Below are positions 48,853-60,288 of a stretch of 64,000 bases of DNA, piece by piece. The first letter of the stretch is position 1. Each line of letters starts with the position of its first letter. The stretch spans positions 62,001 to 126,000 of the forward strand of contig NZ_JAAAUC010000006.1 of NCBI RefSeq assembly GCF_009908165.1, written 5' to 3'. Both the position numbers and the translations under genes were made by a program. This DNA comes from Frigidibacter albus (GTDB taxonomy: Bacteria > Pseudomonadota > Alphaproteobacteria > Rhodobacterales > Rhodobacteraceae). The notes beneath the pieces were generated by a model. The model was not told where the DNA came from. It made no database searches and saw nothing but the letters and a program-made list of their open reading frames with translations.

Positions 48853-49464
48853 ATGAGCGACCTGATCGCCAAGACCGCCATCGACCGCAAGCTGGCCGAA
48901 ATCGTCGGCCCGGCCATCGAGGGCCTGGGGTTCGAGCTGGTCCGCATCCGCCTGATGGGCGGGCAGACCAAGACGCTGCAGATCATGGCCGACCGGCCCG
49001 AAGGCGGCATCGATGTCGATGATTGTGCCAAGGTGTCGACCGCGGTGTCGGCGGTTCTCGATGTCGAAGACCCGATCGAGGACAACTATTATCTTGAGGT
49101 CTCCAGCCCCGGGATCGACCGACCGCTGACCCGGCTCAAGGATTTCGACATGTGGGAAGGCTATGAGGCCCGCATCGAGACCGAGGCCCAGATCGACGGG
49201 CGCAAGCGTTTCAAGGGCATCCTGGTCGGCACCGAGGCCGACGAGGTGCTGATCAACATCGAGGACGGCGCCAATGGCATCCAGACCATCGGCCTGAAAT
49301 TCGACTGGCTGACCGATGCCAAGCTGATCCTGACCGATGAGCTGATCGCCGAGATGCTGCGCCAGCGCAAGGCGGCCGGCATCGTCGACGAGGACCAGTT
49401 CGACGACATCGAAACCGAAACCGACGAAACCGATACAGACTCTGACCCGTCCAAGGAGGCGTGA
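48853..49464 (+). CDS. rimP: Ribosome maturation factor RimP
   Basis: Needed for 30S subunit maturation. N-terminal RimP domain (about 10-95, with [14 protein letters not shown] and [12 protein letters not shown]) and C-terminal SH3-like domain (about 98-175), then an acidic tail rich in Glu, Asp and Thr (about 183-203). 203 residues. First gene of the conserved rimP-nusA-rnpM-infB operon; ribosome site AAGGA at 48840-48844. nusA follows 2 bp later. Confidence 0.95.
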   Translation: MSDLIAKTAIDRKLAEIVGPAIEGLGFELVRIRLMGGQTKTLQIMADRPEGGIDVDDCAKVSTAVSAVLDVEDPIEDNYYLEVSSPGIDRPLTRLKDFDMWEGYEARIETEAQIDGRKRFKGILVGTEADEVLINIEDGANGIQTIGLKFDWLTDAKLILTDELIAEMLRQRKAAGIVDEDQFDDIETETDETDTDSDPSKEA

Positions 49465-49466
49465 GA

Positions 49467-51071
49467 ATGGCCATCACTTCCGCAAACCAGCTGGAACTTC
49501 TGCAGACCGCCGAGGCGGTTGCCCGCGAGAAGATGATCGACCCCGAGCTCGTCATCCAGGCGATGGAGGAATCGCTCGCCCGCGCAGCGAAGTCCCGCTA
49601 CGGGTCCGAGATGGACATCCGCGTGACCATCGACCGCAAGACGGGGCGCGCGCAGTTCACCCGGGTGCGGACGGTTGTCGAGGATGACGCCGTCGAAAGC
49701 TATCAGGCGCAGATGACCGTCGTGCAGGCCAAGCAGTTTCTGGCCGACCCCAAGATCGGTGACGAGATCATCGAAGAGGTTCCCCCGGTCGATCTGGGCC
49801 GCATCGCCGCGCAATCGGCGAAGCAGGTGATCTTGCAGAAGGTCCGCGAAGCCGAGCGGGACCGTCAGTTCGAAGAGTTCGAAGGCCGCAAGGGCACCAT
49901 CATCAACGGTGTGGTCAAGCGCGAGGAATACGGCAACATCATCGTGGATATCGGCCGCGGCGAAGCCATCCTGCGCCGGAACGAGAAGATCGGCCGCGAA
50001 AGCTATCGCCCGAACGACCGCATCCGCTCGTACATCAAGGACGTGCGCCGCGAGGCCCGGGGCCCGCAGGTGTTCCTGTCGCGGACCGATCCGCAGTTCA
50101 TGGCCGAGCTGTTCAAGATGGAAGTGCCCGAAATCTATGACGGCATCATCGAGATCAAGGCCGTGGCCCGCGATCCGGGCAGCCGCGCCAAGATCGCCGT
50201 CATCAGCTATGACAGCTCCATCGACCCGGTCGGCGCCTGCGTCGGTATGCGCGGCAGCCGTGTGCAGGCCGTGGTGAACGAGCTGCAGGGCGAGAAGATC
50301 GACATCATTCCGTGGAACGAGGATCAGGCGACTTTCCTCGTGAACGCGCTGCAGCCGGCCGAAGTATCGAAGGTTGTGATCGACGAAGAGGCGAACCGCA
50401 TCGAGGTGGTGGTGCCCGATGAACAGCTGTCGCTGGCCATCGGCCGCCGCGGCCAGAACGTGCGCCTTGCCAGCCAGCTGACAGGGCTCGACATCGACAT
50501 CCTGACTGAAGCGCAGGAATCCGAGCGGCGCCAGGCCGAATTCGCCGACCGCACCGGGATGTTCATGGCCGCGCTGGACCTGGACGAGACCTTCGCGCAG
50601 CTGCTGGTGTCGGAAGGCTTCACCAATCTTGAAGAGGTCGCCTATGTCGACCTTGAAGAGCTGCTGGTGATCGAGGGCGTCGATGATGCGACCGCCGCCG
50701 AACTGCAGGCCCGGGCCCGCGACCATATCGAGGCGCTGAACAGCAAGGCGCTGGAAGCGGCCCGCGAACTGGGTGTCGAGGACAGCCTTATTGAATTCGA
50801 GGGCCTGACTCCCCAGATGGTGGAGGCGCTGGCGAAAGATGACGTGAAGACGCTGGAAGACTTCGCCACCTGCGCCGACTGGGAGCTGGCCGGCGGCTGG
50901 ACCACGGTCAATGGCGAGCGCGTGAAGGACGAAGGCATCCTCGAGAAATTCGACATGAGCCTGGAGGAAGCGCAGCATCTGGTGATGACGGCGCGGATCC
51001 AGCTGGGCTGGGTCGACCCCTCGGAGCTTGCTGGCGACGCCGAAGCGCCTGTGGCGGAGGACGAGGCCTGA
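49467..51071 (+). CDS. nusA: Transcription elongation/termination factor NusA
   Basis: Modulates RNA polymerase pausing, termination and antitermination. Order: N-terminal polymerase-binding domain (1-130), S1 domain (about 135-200), two KH domains (about 230-345, with [12 protein letters not shown] and [12 protein letters not shown] loops), and two C-terminal helical repeats (about 360-500). 534 residues. ATG 49467 has AGGAGG upstream inside the end of rimP. Confidence 0.97.
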   Translation: MAITSANQLELLQTAEAVAREKMIDPELVIQAMEESLARAAKSRYGSEMDIRVTIDRKTGRAQFTRVRTVVEDDAVESYQAQMTVVQAKQFLADPKIGDEIIEEVPPVDLGRIAAQSAKQVILQKVREAERDRQFEEFEGRKGTIINGVVKREEYGNIIVDIGRGEAILRRNEKIGRESYRPNDRIRSYIKDVRREARGPQVFLSRTDPQFMAELFKMEVPEIYDGIIEIKAVARDPGSRAKIAVISYDSSIDPVGACVGMRGSRVQAVVNELQGEKIDIIPWNEDQATFLVNALQPAEVSKVVIDEEANRIEVVVPDEQLSLAIGRRGQNVRLASQLTGLDIDILTEAQESERRQAEFADRTGMFMAALDLDETFAQLLVSEGFTNLEEVAYVDLEELLVIEGVDDATAAELQARARDHIEALNSKALEAARELGVEDSLIEFEGLTPQMVEALAKDDVKTLEDFATCADWELAGGWTTVNGERVKDEGILEKFDMSLEEAQHLVMTARIQLGWVDPSELAGDAEAPVAEDEA

Positions 51072-51093
51072 GGAAGGGCCCCGGAGGACAGCC

Positions 51094-51741
51094 ATGACGC
51101 GTGGAGGCCGTGACAAGAGCGAAGACGAGACGGAGCGCCGGTGCATTGCCACTGGCGAGACGCAGCCGAAAGCCGGGCTGATCCGCTTTGTTGTCGCGCC
51201 CGACGGAACCGTCGTGGCCGACCTTTCGGAGAAACTGCCGGGCCGCGGGATGTGGGTGACCGCAGACCGCGACGCGCTGGAGAAGGCTGCGAAGAAGGGC
51301 CTGTTTGCCCGCGCGGCCAAGCAGCCGGTGATCGTTCCGCCCGATCTGGTGGACCGGGTCGAGACGATGCTGGCGGACCGCGTGGTGCATCTGGTGTCGC
51401 TGGCCCGCAAGGCCGGCGGCGCGGTGACCGGGTTCGAAAAGGTGAAAGAGTGGCTGGCCCAAGGGAGGGCCAAGGTTCTGCTGCAAGCCTCGGACGGGTC
51501 CGAGCGCGGCAAGACCAAGCTTTGGACGCCGCCCGGCGGGCGGTATTTCGGGTGCCTGACAGCCCAGGAATTGGGTTTGGCATTCGGGCGCGAACATGCG
51601 ATACACGGCGCGCTTGCGGCTGGCGGACTCGCACGGCGTGTTGTAGAGGAAGCGGCAAAGCTTTCGGGTCTGCGTAGCAAGGCCATCGAAGGCAAGCACG
51701 ACGGCGGCAGGACCGCCGGGAAGGATACGAATTCGGCATGA
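51094..51741 (+). CDS. YlxR/RnpM-type RNA-binding protein with L7Ae-like domain
   Basis: 215 residues: N-terminal YlxR (DUF448) domain with [20 protein letters not shown] and LPGRGMWV motifs (about 15-75), then an L7Ae-like domain (about 90-190, [18 protein letters not shown]). YlxR is reported to modulate RNase P in Firmicutes (RnpM). The fused L7Ae-like part is usual in alphaproteobacteria, where its role is unknown. It sits between nusA and infB and overlaps infB by 4 bp. Confidence 0.88.
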   Translation: MTRGGRDKSEDETERRCIATGETQPKAGLIRFVVAPDGTVVADLSEKLPGRGMWVTADRDALEKAAKKGLFARAAKQPVIVPPDLVDRVETMLADRVVHLVSLARKAGGAVTGFEKVKEWLAQGRAKVLLQASDGSERGKTKLWTPPGGRYFGCLTAQELGLAFGREHAIHGALAAGGLARRVVEEAAKLSGLRSKAIEGKHDGGRTAGKDTNSA

Positions 51742-54260
51742 GCGATAGTGACGGCAAAAAACCCCTTGGGCTCGGCAGCGGGCGTTCCGGTCAGGTGAAG
51801 CAAAGCTTCTCCCACGGCCGGACGAAAAGCGTGCTGGTCGAGACGAAGCGCAAGCGTGTCGTGGTGCCAAAACCCGGGACGCCCCCGGGCAAGGGCACCG
51901 GCACCGGCGCCTTGGGCGATCCGTCGAAGCGCCCCGCCGGGATTTCCGACGTCGAGATGGAGCGCCGTCTTAGCGCCCTGCGTGCCGCGAAGGCGCGTGA
52001 GGTCGAAGAGACTGCGCAACGCGTGGCAGACGAGAAAACCCGCGAGGAAGAGCGCGACCGGCGCCGCGCCGAGATCGAGGCGAAGGAACGCGAAGAGCGC
52101 GAGCATCAGGAAGCCCTGCGGCTGAAAGCCGAGGAAGATGCCCGCAAGGTGCGCGAAGCCGAGATCCGCGCCCAGAAGAAAGAAGATGTGCGCAAGCCCG
52201 CAGCCTCGGACAAGCCGGCCGATCCGGCCGCTGCCGAAGCCGCGGCGTCTCGTGCCGCGACCAAAGGCGTCACCGCCGCTGCCCCCCGCAAGACCGACCG
52301 CGAGCGTGATGCCGCGGCCGACCGTGATGCGCGTGGCAAGGGCAAGGGCACCGAAGACAGCCGCCGGACCGGCCGACTGTCGCTGAACGAGGCGCTGAAC
52401 GGCGAAGGCGGGCGCACGCGCTCGCTCGCCGCGATGAAGCGCAAGCAGGACAAGGCCCGCCAGAAGGCGATGGGCATGGGCCAGCGCGCCGAGAAGATGG
52501 TGCGTGACGTCCAGCTGCCCGAAACCATCGTTGTTCAGGAACTTGCCAACCGGATGGCCGAACGCGCCGCCGATGTGGTGAAGTCGCTGATGAAGATGGG
52601 CCTGATGGTCAGCATGAACGAGCCGATCGACGCGGATACTGCGGAACTGGTGATCGAGGAATTCGGCCACAAGGCAGTGCGTGTGTCCGACTCGGATGTG
52701 GAACAGGTCATCCACAAGGTGCTGGACGCCGATGAAGACCTGATACCGCGCCCGCCGATCGTGACGATCATGGGCCATGTCGACCACGGCAAGACCTCGC
52801 TGCTGGATGCGATCCGCAAGACCAGTGTCGTGTCGGGCGAAGCTGGCGGCATCACCCAGCATATCGGCGCCTATCAGGTGACCACCGATTCGGGTGCGGT
52901 GCTGACCTTCCTCGACACGCCGGGCCACGCTGCGTTCACGTCGATGCGTGCCCGCGGTGCCCAGGTGACGGATATCGTGGTGCTGGTGGTTGCCGCCGAC
53001 GATGCGGTGATGCCGCAGACGGTCGAGGCGATTGCCCATGCGCGGGCCGCCAACGTGCCGATGATCGTGGCGATCAACAAATGCGACAAGCCGTCGGCCA
53101 ACCCGCAAAAAGTGCGGACCGGGCTGCTGCAGCACGAGGTTGTCGTCGAACAGATGGGCGGCGACGTGCTCGACGTCGAGGTGTCGGCGACGACCGGCAA
53201 AGGGCTTGACCTGCTGCTGGAAAGCATCGCGCTTCAGGCAGAGATTCTCGACCTGCGGGCCAACCCGAAACGCGCCGCTGCCGGCGCGGTGATCGAGGCC
53301 AAGCTGGATGTGGGCCGCGGCCCCGTCGCCACCGTGCTGATCGAGCATGGCACGCTGCACAAGGGCGACATCTTCGTCGTCGGCGCGCAGTGGGGCAAGG
53401 TTCGCGCCCTGATCAACGACAAGGGGGAGCGCGTCGACGAGGCCGGGCCGTCGGTTCCGGTCGAGGTGCTGGGTCTCAACGGAACGCCCGAGGCCGGCGA
53501 CGTGCTGAACGTCGTCGAGACCGAGGCGCAGGCCCGCGAGATTGCGGATTACCGCGATCAGGTGACGCGCGACAAGCGTGCCGCTGCCGGTGCCGCGACC
53601 ACGATGGAACAGCTGATGGCGAAGGCCAAGGCCGACAAGAACGTGTCGGAGCTGCCGATCCTGGTGAAGGCCGACGTGCAGGGTTCTGCCGAGGCGATCA
53701 TCCAGGCGATGGAGAAGATCGGCAACGAAGAGGTGCGCGTGCGCGTGCTGCATTCGGGTGTCGGCGCCATCACCGAGAGCGATATCGGTCTGGCCGAAGC
53801 TTCAGGCGCGCCGGTCATCGGCTTCAACGTGCGGGCCAATGCGCCGGCCCGTGCCGCCGCCAACCAGAAGGGCGTCGAGATCCGCTACTACTCGGTGATC
53901 TACGATCTGGTCGACGACGTGAAGGCCGCCGCCTCTGGCCTGCTGAAGAACGAGATCCGCGAAACCTTCATCGGGTATGCGACGATCAAGGAAGTCTTCA
54001 AGGTGTCGAACGTCGGCATGGTTGCCGGCTGTCTCGTCACCGAAGGTGTTGCCCGCCGGTCCGCCGGGGTGCGCCTGCTGCGCGACAACGTGGTGATCCA
54101 CGAAGGCACGCTGAAGACGCTGAAGCGCTTCAAGGACGAGGTGAAGGAAGTCATCTCTGGCCAGGAATGCGGTATGGCCTTCGAGAATTACGAAGACATT
54201 CGCGCAGGCGATGTCATCGAGATCTTCGAGCGCGAGGAAGTGGAACGCAGGCTGCTGTAA
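51738..54260 (+). CDS. infB: Translation initiation factor IF-2
   Basis: GTPase that places initiator tRNA on the ribosome. 840 residues: a long charged, helical N-terminal region (about 60-240, Glu/Arg/Lys/Ala-rich), an IF2_N-like segment, the G domain with P-loop GHVDHGKTS near 345, DTPGHAAF near 391 and NKCDK near 445, then domains II-IV. ATG 51738 overlaps the preceding gene by 4 bp. Confidence 0.98.
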   Translation: MSDSDGKKPLGLGSGRSGQVKQSFSHGRTKSVLVETKRKRVVVPKPGTPPGKGTGTGALGDPSKRPAGISDVEMERRLSALRAAKAREVEETAQRVADEKTREEERDRRRAEIEAKEREEREHQEALRLKAEEDARKVREAEIRAQKKEDVRKPAASDKPADPAAAEAAASRAATKGVTAAAPRKTDRERDAAADRDARGKGKGTEDSRRTGRLSLNEALNGEGGRTRSLAAMKRKQDKARQKAMGMGQRAEKMVRDVQLPETIVVQELANRMAERAADVVKSLMKMGLMVSMNEPIDADTAELVIEEFGHKAVRVSDSDVEQVIHKVLDADEDLIPRPPIVTIMGHVDHGKTSLLDAIRKTSVVSGEAGGITQHIGAYQVTTDSGAVLTFLDTPGHAAFTSMRARGAQVTDIVVLVVAADDAVMPQTVEAIAHARAANVPMIVAINKCDKPSANPQKVRTGLLQHEVVVEQMGGDVLDVEVSATTGKGLDLLLESIALQAEILDLRANPKRAAAGAVIEAKLDVGRGPVATVLIEHGTLHKGDIFVVGAQWGKVRALINDKGERVDEAGPSVPVEVLGLNGTPEAGDVLNVVETEAQAREIADYRDQVTRDKRAAAGAATTMEQLMAKAKADKNVSELPILVKADVQGSAEAIIQAMEKIGNEEVRVRVLHSGVGAITESDIGLAEASGAPVIGFNVRANAPARAAANQKGVEIRYYSVIYDLVDDVKAAASGLLKNEIRETFIGYATIKEVFKVSNVGMVAGCLVTEGVARRSAGVRLLRDNVVIHEGTLKTLKRFKDEVKEVISGQECGMAFENYEDIRAGDVIEIFEREEVERRLL

Positions 54261-54313
54261 CGGCCTGCGGCCCGCCCTCGCGGCGGGCTCGCCCTACTGG
54301 CGATCAGACAACA

Positions 54314-54341
54314 AAAAAGGGAGGCGCGAGCCTCCCTTTTT
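54314..54341. terminator. Rho-independent terminator after infB
   Basis: 12 bp perfect stem AAAAAGGGAGGC/GCCTCCCTTTTT (54314-54325, 54330-54341) with a GCGA loop. Runs of A and T on either side make it work in both directions, serving the convergent small gene at 54365. Confidence 0.9.
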
Positions 54342-54364
54342 CGTTTTGAAAGCCAACTCTCCTC

Positions 54365-54502
54365 CTAGTCGGCCTTCTTGGCAACCGGGTTGCCCGCAAA
54401 TACGCGTTCCCCAACACGCACTTGAATCTTGCCATTCTCCAGCTGGCGTTCGAACGTGCCTTGCACCGAAACGCAGCTCCCGACTGTGATCGTTCTCAGC
54501 AT
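54365..54502 (-). CDS. Small conserved-looking protein after infB, 45 residues
   Basis: Compact beta-rich product beginning MLRTITVGSCVSVQGTFERQ and ending VAKKAD, with an RVGERVFAGNP strand pair resembling a single small OB/SH3-like sheet. ATG 54502 has GGGAGAG about 7 nt upstream. An upstream in-frame ATG at 54568 is possible but the extra part looks non-conserved. I recall similar short proteins near infB in other Rhodobacteraceae; no function is known. Upstream, 54503-54703 is AT-richer than its surroundings and holds no other gene. Confidence 0.65.
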   Translation of the reverse strand: MLRTITVGSCVSVQGTFERQLENGKIQVRVGERVFAGNPVAKKAD

Positions 54503-54703
54503 CGCAAACTCTCCCACTTCCCGCAGTTTCCACGATGCATAAATCTTGCCCCGACCTTGCATCCCCATGCTGCAGTTTTGACATATTTATGAAGCATCTC
54601 GCAAGTACTTTTATTGCGCGATCGGTAACAAATTTGAAATGAATTTCTGCAGTGCGGCATCCGGGGGGCGCGTCGCCGCGCCGCAGATCTGTCGTAGCGG
54701 TGC

Positions 54704-55129
54704 CTAGAGCCAGTCGCGCAGGATCGGGATCAACGGGATATCGGCGGGCGGCATCGGGTAGCTGCGCAGATCCACCGGGCGCACCCAAGCCAGTTTCTGC
54801 CCTTCCTGAGGCGCCACGATGCCCTGCCACTTGCGGCAGGCGAAGAGCGGCATCAGCAGGTGGAAGCTGTCATAGGCGTGGCTGGCAAAGGTCAGCGGCG
54901 CCAGGCACGAGGCCCAGGTGTCGATCCCAAGTTCCTCGTGCAGCTCGCGGATCAGCGCGGCCTCCGGCGTCTCGCCGGGCTCGACCTTGCCGCCGGGAAA
55001 CTCCCAGAGGCCGGCCATCGACTTGCCCTGGGGGCGCTGCGCCAAAAGCACCCTGCCGTCGGCATCGATCAGCGCGACGGCAGAGACCAGAACGACCTTC
55101 ACGGCCGCGTCAGGAGCGATAGTCGGCAT
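54704..55129 (-). CDS. mutT: 8-oxo-dGTP diphosphatase MutT
   Basis: Removes oxidised guanine nucleotides. Complete Nudix box GGKVEPGETPEAALIRELHE (continuing ELGID) near residues 46-70. 141 residues. The ATG at 55129 overlaps argJ by 20 bp; a GTG at 55102 would start just after the argJ stop and trims nine residues. The MutT assignment over other Nudix enzymes rests on overall length, the FPGGKVEPGE context and its location after argJ, usual in alphaproteobacteria. Confidence 0.9.
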   Translation of the reverse strand: MPTIAPDAAVKVVLVSAVALIDADGRVLLAQRPQGKSMAGLWEFPGGKVEPGETPEAALIRELHEELGIDTWASCLAPLTFASHAYDSFHLLMPLFACRKWQGIVAPQEGQKLAWVRPVDLRSYPMPPADIPLIPILRDWL

Positions 55130-56480
55130 TTATGTCGATATATCCGTGGGTCAGATCGCAGGTCCAGGCGGTGTAGGCCGCCTTGCCGAGGCCCAGGTCG
55201 ACGCCGATCACCAGCTCATCGCCTTTCATGTAGGCGGAGGTCATCGCCTCGGAATAATCGGGCACCCGCCATCCCTTGTCGGCCACCAGAATGTCGCCAA
55301 AGCGGATCGCCAGCAGGTCCCGGTCGGCCTTGGCGCCGGACTTGCCGACGGCCATCACCACACGGCCCCAGTTCGCGTCCTGCCCGGCGATGGCGGTCTT
55401 GACCAGCGGCGAGTTGGCGATGGCGAAGGCGACGCGCTTGGCATCGTCTGCCGTCTCTGCGCCGGTCACCTGCACCTCGACGAACTTGGTTGCCCCCTCG
55501 CCGTCGCGCACGACCTGCTGCGCCAGATCCAGCATCACGCTGCGCAGCGCCGCCTCGAACTCTTTCGCCACGCGCGAGCGCAGGTCGGAGATTTCGGCGG
55601 CGGGCGAGGCACCCGTGGCTGCCAGAATCAGCGCATCCGAGGTAGAGGTGTCGCTGTCCACGGTGATGGCGTTGAAGGTGCTGTCCATGTTGCGGGACAG
55701 GATCTTCTGCAGGTTCTTTGCCGAGATCTTGGCGTCTGTGAAGATGTAGACCAGCATCGTCGCCATGTCGGGCGCAACCATGCCCGAGCCCTTGGCGAAG
55801 CCGGCAATGCGGATCGGCCCGCCGTCGCCTTCAACTTCCGCGCTGGCGCCCTTGGGGAAGGTGTCGGTGGTCATGATCGCGCGGGCGGCATCCTCGATGC
55901 CCTCGTCATCCAGCGCGCCCTTCAGTTCCTCGACCTTGGCCGCGATACGCTCCCAGGGAAGCGGCTCGCCGATCACCCCGGTGGAGGAGGAGAAGACACG
56001 GGCGGCGGGAAGGCCAAGCGCCTCCGCCACGGCGCCGGTCACCCGGTCGACTGCCTTTTGCCCATCGGCGCCCGTGAAGGCATTGGCGTTGCCGGAGTTG
56101 ACCACGATCGCCGCGCCCGCCTCGGCGTTGCCGCCAGAGGCCAGCTTGGCCTGGCAGTCGAGCACGCAGGCGGCGCGGGTCGAGGAGCGGGTGAAGGCGC
56201 CGGCAATGGCGGTGCCGGGGGCAAGGCGGGCCAGCATCACATCGGTGCGGCCGGCATAGCGGACCCCGGCAGCAGCGGCGGCGAATTCGACGCCGCCGAT
56301 CACCGGCAGCGCCGGGAAGCCGCCCTTGGGTGCCAGCGGAGAGACGGCCAGAGGCTTCTTGCCAGCCGGGGCAGCGTCATCCCCAACGAGCTTGGACTTC
56401 AGCTTGGCGACCTTGGCCTTCAGCTTACGCAGCTTCAGGCCGTCTTTCTTGTCGCCGTCCTTCTTGTCTTTCTTCGCCAT
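55110..56480 (-). CDS. argJ: Bifunctional ornithine acetyltransferase/N-acetylglutamate synthase
   Basis: Recycles acetyl groups in arginine synthesis. The self-cleavage site is visible: KGSGMVAPDMATML, cutting between Ala240 and Thr241, with Thr241 as nucleophile. 456 residues is longer than usual (about 400-410): the first 45 residues form a Lys-rich, probably helical extension (MAKKDKKDGDKKDG, then repeated LKxLK) before the typical SPLAPKGGFPALP start. Located between mutT and a parvulin gene on the same strand. Confidence 0.96.
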   Translation of the reverse strand: MAKKDKKDGDKKDGLKLRKLKAKVAKLKSKLVGDDAAPAGKKPLAVSPLAPKGGFPALPVIGGVEFAAAAAGVRYAGRTDVMLARLAPGTAIAGAFTRSSTRAACVLDCQAKLASGGNAEAGAAIVVNSGNANAFTGADGQKAVDRVTGAVAEALGLPAARVFSSSTGVIGEPLPWERIAAKVEELKGALDDEGIEDAARAIMTTDTFPKGASAEVEGDGGPIRIAGFAKGSGMVAPDMATMLVYIFTDAKISAKNLQKILSRNMDSTFNAITVDSDTSTSDALILAATGASPAAEISDLRSRVAKEFEAALRSVMLDLAQQVVRDGEGATKFVEVQVTGAETADDAKRVAFAIANSPLVKTAIAGQDANWGRVVMAVGKSGAKADRDLLAIRFGDILVADKGWRVPDYSEAMTSAYMKGDELVIGVDLGLGKAAYTAWTCDLTHGYIDINADYRS

Positions 56481-56507
56481 CGCCGCGTCTCCCTGAACCC
56501 GCTTGCG

Positions 56508-57353
56508 TTATTCGCCCAGGATCGCTGTATCCTTCAGGATCGCCGGGTCAAGCCCTTCGTCCGAACGAACCACCTCGGCCTGCTCGGTCACGGCGGTGAC
56601 ACGGTCCATCACCGCCTGCTCCTGCACCTCGGCGGCCAGCTCGTCGCGGACCGCGTCCAGCGCCGGGGCATCGGCCATGCGGGTCTCGTTCAGTCGGATG
56701 ATGTGCCAGCCGAACTGCGTTTGAACCGGGCCGGATACGTCGCCCGCCTCCATGCCGATCACCGCAGTTTCAAAGGGCTCGACCATCATCCCCAGCCCGA
56801 ACCAGCCAAGCTCGCCGCCATTGGGGCCCGAGGGTCCGGTGGAGCGGGTCTTGGCGACCTCGGTGAAATCCATGCCGCCGTCGATCTCGGCCTTGATCGC
56901 AGCCGCGTCCTCCTCGGTCTCGACCAGGATATGCGAGGCGTTGAATTCCTTGCTGGGCGCCGCATTTGCGTATTTCGCGTCATAGGCCGCCTGCAGCGTC
57001 TCATCCGTGACCGAGGCGATGGCGGTATCGTCGAGCACGATCCCGGCCAGGTAGCCAAGCCGCTGGGTTTCCAGGATCAGCTCATCGCGGCGGCTGATCG
57101 AGTCTTCCCCCAGCTGCGCCAGCGCGGTCTGCTGGATCAGCTGGTCCAGCACGCCGTTGAACAGCAGGTCATCGGGCAGCGCGAGATATTCCTGCGGCAG
57201 GCTTTCACGCATGGCGATCATGTGGCCCACGGTGATGCCCTGGCCGTTCACGGTGGCAACAACGGTATCGGCGGTCACGTCCTGCGCGGACAGCGGCGAG
57301 GCCAACAGCAGGCAGGCCACGGCCGCGCCTTTGAATTTCAAGCTCATCGACAT
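56508..57353 (-). CDS. Exported parvulin-type peptidyl-prolyl isomerase
   Basis: 281 residues. Signal peptide (residues about 1-23, ending ASPLSAQ), an N-terminal SurA/PrsA-like helical part (about 25-130) and a parvulin domain (about 138-235) with [20 protein letters not shown] and [10 protein letters not shown] motifs. Helps fold periplasmic or outer-membrane proteins. ATG 57353 is chosen by the signal peptide; an upstream ATG at 57398 would overlap the secA promoter. Divergent from secA, 27 bp upstream of argJ. Confidence 0.9.
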   Translation of the reverse strand: MSMSLKFKGAAVACLLLASPLSAQDVTADTVVATVNGQGITVGHMIAMRESLPQEYLALPDDLLFNGVLDQLIQQTALAQLGEDSISRRDELILETQRLGYLAGIVLDDTAIASVTDETLQAAYDAKYANAAPSKEFNASHILVETEEDAAAIKAEIDGGMDFTEVAKTRSTGPSGPNGGELGWFGLGMMVEPFETAVIGMEAGDVSGPVQTQFGWHIIRLNETRMADAPALDAVRDELAAEVQEQAVMDRVTAVTEQAEVVRSDEGLDPAILKDTAILGE

Positions 57354-57391
57354 CGCAGCAACTCCCGGAAGGGCCGCGCACCGGCGCGGCG

Positions 57392-57420
57392 TTGACACTC
57401 TGACGGCGGCCCCTTACATC
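57392..57420 (+). promoter_or_regulatory. Candidate promoter for secA
   Basis: TTGACA at 57392-57397 and TTACAT (57414-57419) or TACATC (57415-57420) with a 16-17 bp spacer, in the divergent gap between the parvulin gene and secA. The leader would be about 115 nt. Confidence 0.6.
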
Positions 57421-57540
57421 GCCTATGGTCCTGTGAGGGCCGTTCCGTCCATTGTTCGCAGCCCTTCTAGGCAAGGCGCGAAGGGCGGGCAAGGGTCGCG
57501 TCTCACACGATCCTGTCAGTTGAAGCCAAGCGGAGAAAAC

Positions 57541-60264
57541 ATGCTGGGCATCGGAAGTCTCGCGCGGAAGGTCTTCGGCACGCCGAATGATCGCAAGGTC
57601 AAATCCGCCCGCTCGCTTGTCGAGCGGATCAATGCGCTGGAGCCCGAGTTCCAGAAGCTGTCCGACGAGGGCATCAAGCAGAAGACCGAAGAATTCAAGG
57701 ACCGGGTGGCGAAGGGCGAGAGCCTTGACGCGCTGCTGCCCGAGGCCTTCGCCAACTGCCGAGAGGCGGCGAAGCGGGCGCTTGGCCTGCGCGCCTTCGA
57801 CGTGCAGCTGGTGGCGGGGATCTTCCTGCACCGGGGCAACATCGCCGAGATGAAGACCGGCGAGGGCAAGACGCTGATGGCGACGCTGCCGGTCTACCTC
57901 AACGCGCTTGCGGGCAAGGGCGTGCATGTCGTCACCGTGAACGACTACCTCGCCAAGCGCGATGCCGACTGGATGAGCAAGGTCTATTCCGCGCTCGGGA
58001 TGACCACCGGCGTGGTCTATCCCTACCAGCCCGACGCCGAAAAGCGCGCCGCCTACCGCGCCGATATCACCTATGCCACGAACAACGAGCTTGGCTTCGA
58101 CTACCTGCGCGACAACATGAAAACCTCGGTCGAGGAGATGAGCCAGCGCGGCCATTTCTACGCCATCGTCGATGAGGTGGACAGCATCCTGGTCGATGAG
58201 GCGCGCACGCCGCTGATCATCTCGGGCCCGTCGCAGGACCGGTCCGACCTTTACAAGACGCTGAACGCCTTCATCCCCGAGCTGACCGAAGAGCATTACA
58301 AGCTGGACGAGAAGGCCCGCAACGCCACCTTCACCGAAGAGGGCAACGAGTATCTGGAGCAGCGCCTGCACGCCGCCGGTGTGCTGCCCGAGGCGCAGAC
58401 GCTCTATGACCCCGAGTCGACCAGCATCGTTCACCACGTCACCCAGGCCCTGCGCGCCCACAAGCTGTTCCTGAAGGACCAGCATTACATCGTGCGCGAC
58501 GGCGAGGTCATGCTGATCGACGAATTCACCGGCCGGATGATGCGCGGCCGCCGCCTGTCGGACGGGCTGCATCAGGCGATCGAGGCCAAGGAAGACGTCA
58601 AGATCCAGCCCGAGAACGTGACGCTGGCCTCGGTGACCTTCCAGAACTACTTCCGCCTCTATGGCAAGCTGGCCGGCATGACCGGCACCGCGGCCACCGA
58701 GGCCGAGGAGTTCATGGAGATCTACAAGCTGGGCGTGGTCGAGATCCCGACCAACCGTCCGATCCAGCGGATCGACGAACACGACGCCGTCTATCGCACG
58801 GCCCGTGAGAAGTATGAGGCCATCGTCAAGGCGATCCACGAGTCGCATGCCAAGGGACAGCCGATCCTGGTGGGCACCACCTCGATCGAGAAGTCGGAAA
58901 TGCTGGCCGCCATGCTGACCAAGGAGGGCGTGCCGCATTCCGTGCTGAACGCCCGCCAGCATGAGCAGGAAGCGAAGATCGTCGCCGATGCGGGCAAGTT
59001 CGGCGCGGTGACCATCGCCACCAACATGGCCGGCCGCGGCACCGACATCCAGCTGGGCGGCAATGTCGAGATGAAGGTGATGGAGGCGCTGGCCGCCGAT
59101 CCCGAAGCCAATCCCGACCAGCTTCGCAGCCGGATCGAGGCTGAACATGCCGAGGAAAAGCAGAAGGTGCTGGAGGCGGGCGGGTTGTTCGTTCTGGCCT
59201 CGGAACGGCATGAAAGCCGGCGGATCGACAACCAGCTGCGCGGCCGCTCGGGCCGGCAGGGCGATCCGGGGCGATCTGCGTTCTTCCTCAGCCTCGAGGA
59301 CGACCTGATGCGGATCTTCGGGTCCGAGCGTCTGGAGAAGGTGTTGTCCTCGCTGGGGATGAAGGAAGGCGAGGCCATCGTCCACCCCTGGGTGAACAAG
59401 TCGCTGGAACGCGCGCAGGCCAAGGTCGAGGGCCGCAACTTCGACATCCGCAAGCAGTTGCTGAAGTTCGACGACGTGATGAACGACCAGCGCAAGGCGA
59501 TCTTTGCGCAGCGCCGCGAGATCATGGAAGCCGAGGACCTGTCGGACATCGTGCGCGACATGCGCCACCAGCTGATCGATGATCTGGTGCACGAGCATAT
59601 GCCGCCTCGGTCCTATGCCGAGCAGTGGGACATCGCCGGGCTGGACGCCGCCGCGCGCGACAAGCTGGCGCTGGAGATGCCGCTGGCGGACTGGGCCGCC
59701 GAAGAGGGCGTGGACCAGGACGAGATCCGTGCCCGGATGGAACGCGAGACCGATGCCTTCATGGCCGACAAGGCCGCGAAGTTCGGCCCCGAGTCGATGC
59801 GCAATATCGAAAAGCAGATCCTGCTGCAGACCATCGACGCGAAATGGCGCGAGCATCTGGTGACGCTGGAGCATCTGCGGTCTGTCGTGGGCTTCCGCGG
59901 CTATGCGCAGCGCGACCCGCTTTCGGAATACAAGACCGAGGGCTTCACGCTGTTCGAGACGCTGCTCGAAAGCCTGCGCGCCGAGGTGACGCAGAAGCTG
60001 GGGCAGATCCGGCCGCTGACGCAAGAAGAGCAAGATACGCTGATGAAGCAGTATCTTGCGCAGAACCCGCCGAAAAAGCCGGCTGCCGAGGAAGCCCCTG
60101 TCGAGGCTGCGGCGCCAGCGCCGCTGGCCGCTCCGGCTGCGCCCGAGGCGCGGCCCGGGTTTGACGAGGCGGACCCCTCGACCTGGGGCAACCCGTCGCG
60201 CAACGATCCTTGCCCCTGCGGGTCGGGCGAGAAGTTCAAGCATTGCCACGGCAAGCTTGGCTGA
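57541..60264 (+). CDS. secA: Preprotein translocase ATPase SecA
   Basis: Motor of the Sec pathway, at the inner membrane with SecYEG. Walker [13 protein letters not shown] is near residues 104-115, Walker [16 protein letters not shown] near 208, and the C-terminal zinc motif [13 protein letters not shown] is complete for SecB binding. A Pro/Ala-rich linker (about 845-880) precedes it. 907 residues. ATG 57541 is the family start [13 protein letters not shown]; the frame is open for 384 bp upstream but shadows the parvulin gene. Confidence 0.98.
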   Translation: MLGIGSLARKVFGTPNDRKVKSARSLVERINALEPEFQKLSDEGIKQKTEEFKDRVAKGESLDALLPEAFANCREAAKRALGLRAFDVQLVAGIFLHRGNIAEMKTGEGKTLMATLPVYLNALAGKGVHVVTVNDYLAKRDADWMSKVYSALGMTTGVVYPYQPDAEKRAAYRADITYATNNELGFDYLRDNMKTSVEEMSQRGHFYAIVDEVDSILVDEARTPLIISGPSQDRSDLYKTLNAFIPELTEEHYKLDEKARNATFTEEGNEYLEQRLHAAGVLPEAQTLYDPESTSIVHHVTQALRAHKLFLKDQHYIVRDGEVMLIDEFTGRMMRGRRLSDGLHQAIEAKEDVKIQPENVTLASVTFQNYFRLYGKLAGMTGTAATEAEEFMEIYKLGVVEIPTNRPIQRIDEHDAVYRTAREKYEAIVKAIHESHAKGQPILVGTTSIEKSEMLAAMLTKEGVPHSVLNARQHEQEAKIVADAGKFGAVTIATNMAGRGTDIQLGGNVEMKVMEALAADPEANPDQLRSRIEAEHAEEKQKVLEAGGLFVLASERHESRRIDNQLRGRSGRQGDPGRSAFFLSLEDDLMRIFGSERLEKVLSSLGMKEGEAIVHPWVNKSLERAQAKVEGRNFDIRKQLLKFDDVMNDQRKAIFAQRREIMEAEDLSDIVRDMRHQLIDDLVHEHMPPRSYAEQWDIAGLDAAARDKLALEMPLADWAAEEGVDQDEIRARMERETDAFMADKAAKFGPESMRNIEKQILLQTIDAKWREHLVTLEHLRSVVGFRGYAQRDPLSEYKTEGFTLFETLLESLRAEVTQKLGQIRPLTQEEQDTLMKQYLAQNPPKKPAAEEAPVEAAAPAPLAAPAAPEARPGFDEADPSTWGNPSRNDPCPCGSGEKFKHCHGKLG

Positions 60265-60288
60265 CAGCCGCGAATTGTGACGTGAATT

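Noticed and set aside
49161-53753. A 1530-codon open frame on the minus strand opposite rimP, nusA and infB
   Set aside because: It mirrors real genes in high-GC DNA where stops are rare in the antisense frame; its product is His/Gly/Arg-rich with no domain pattern.
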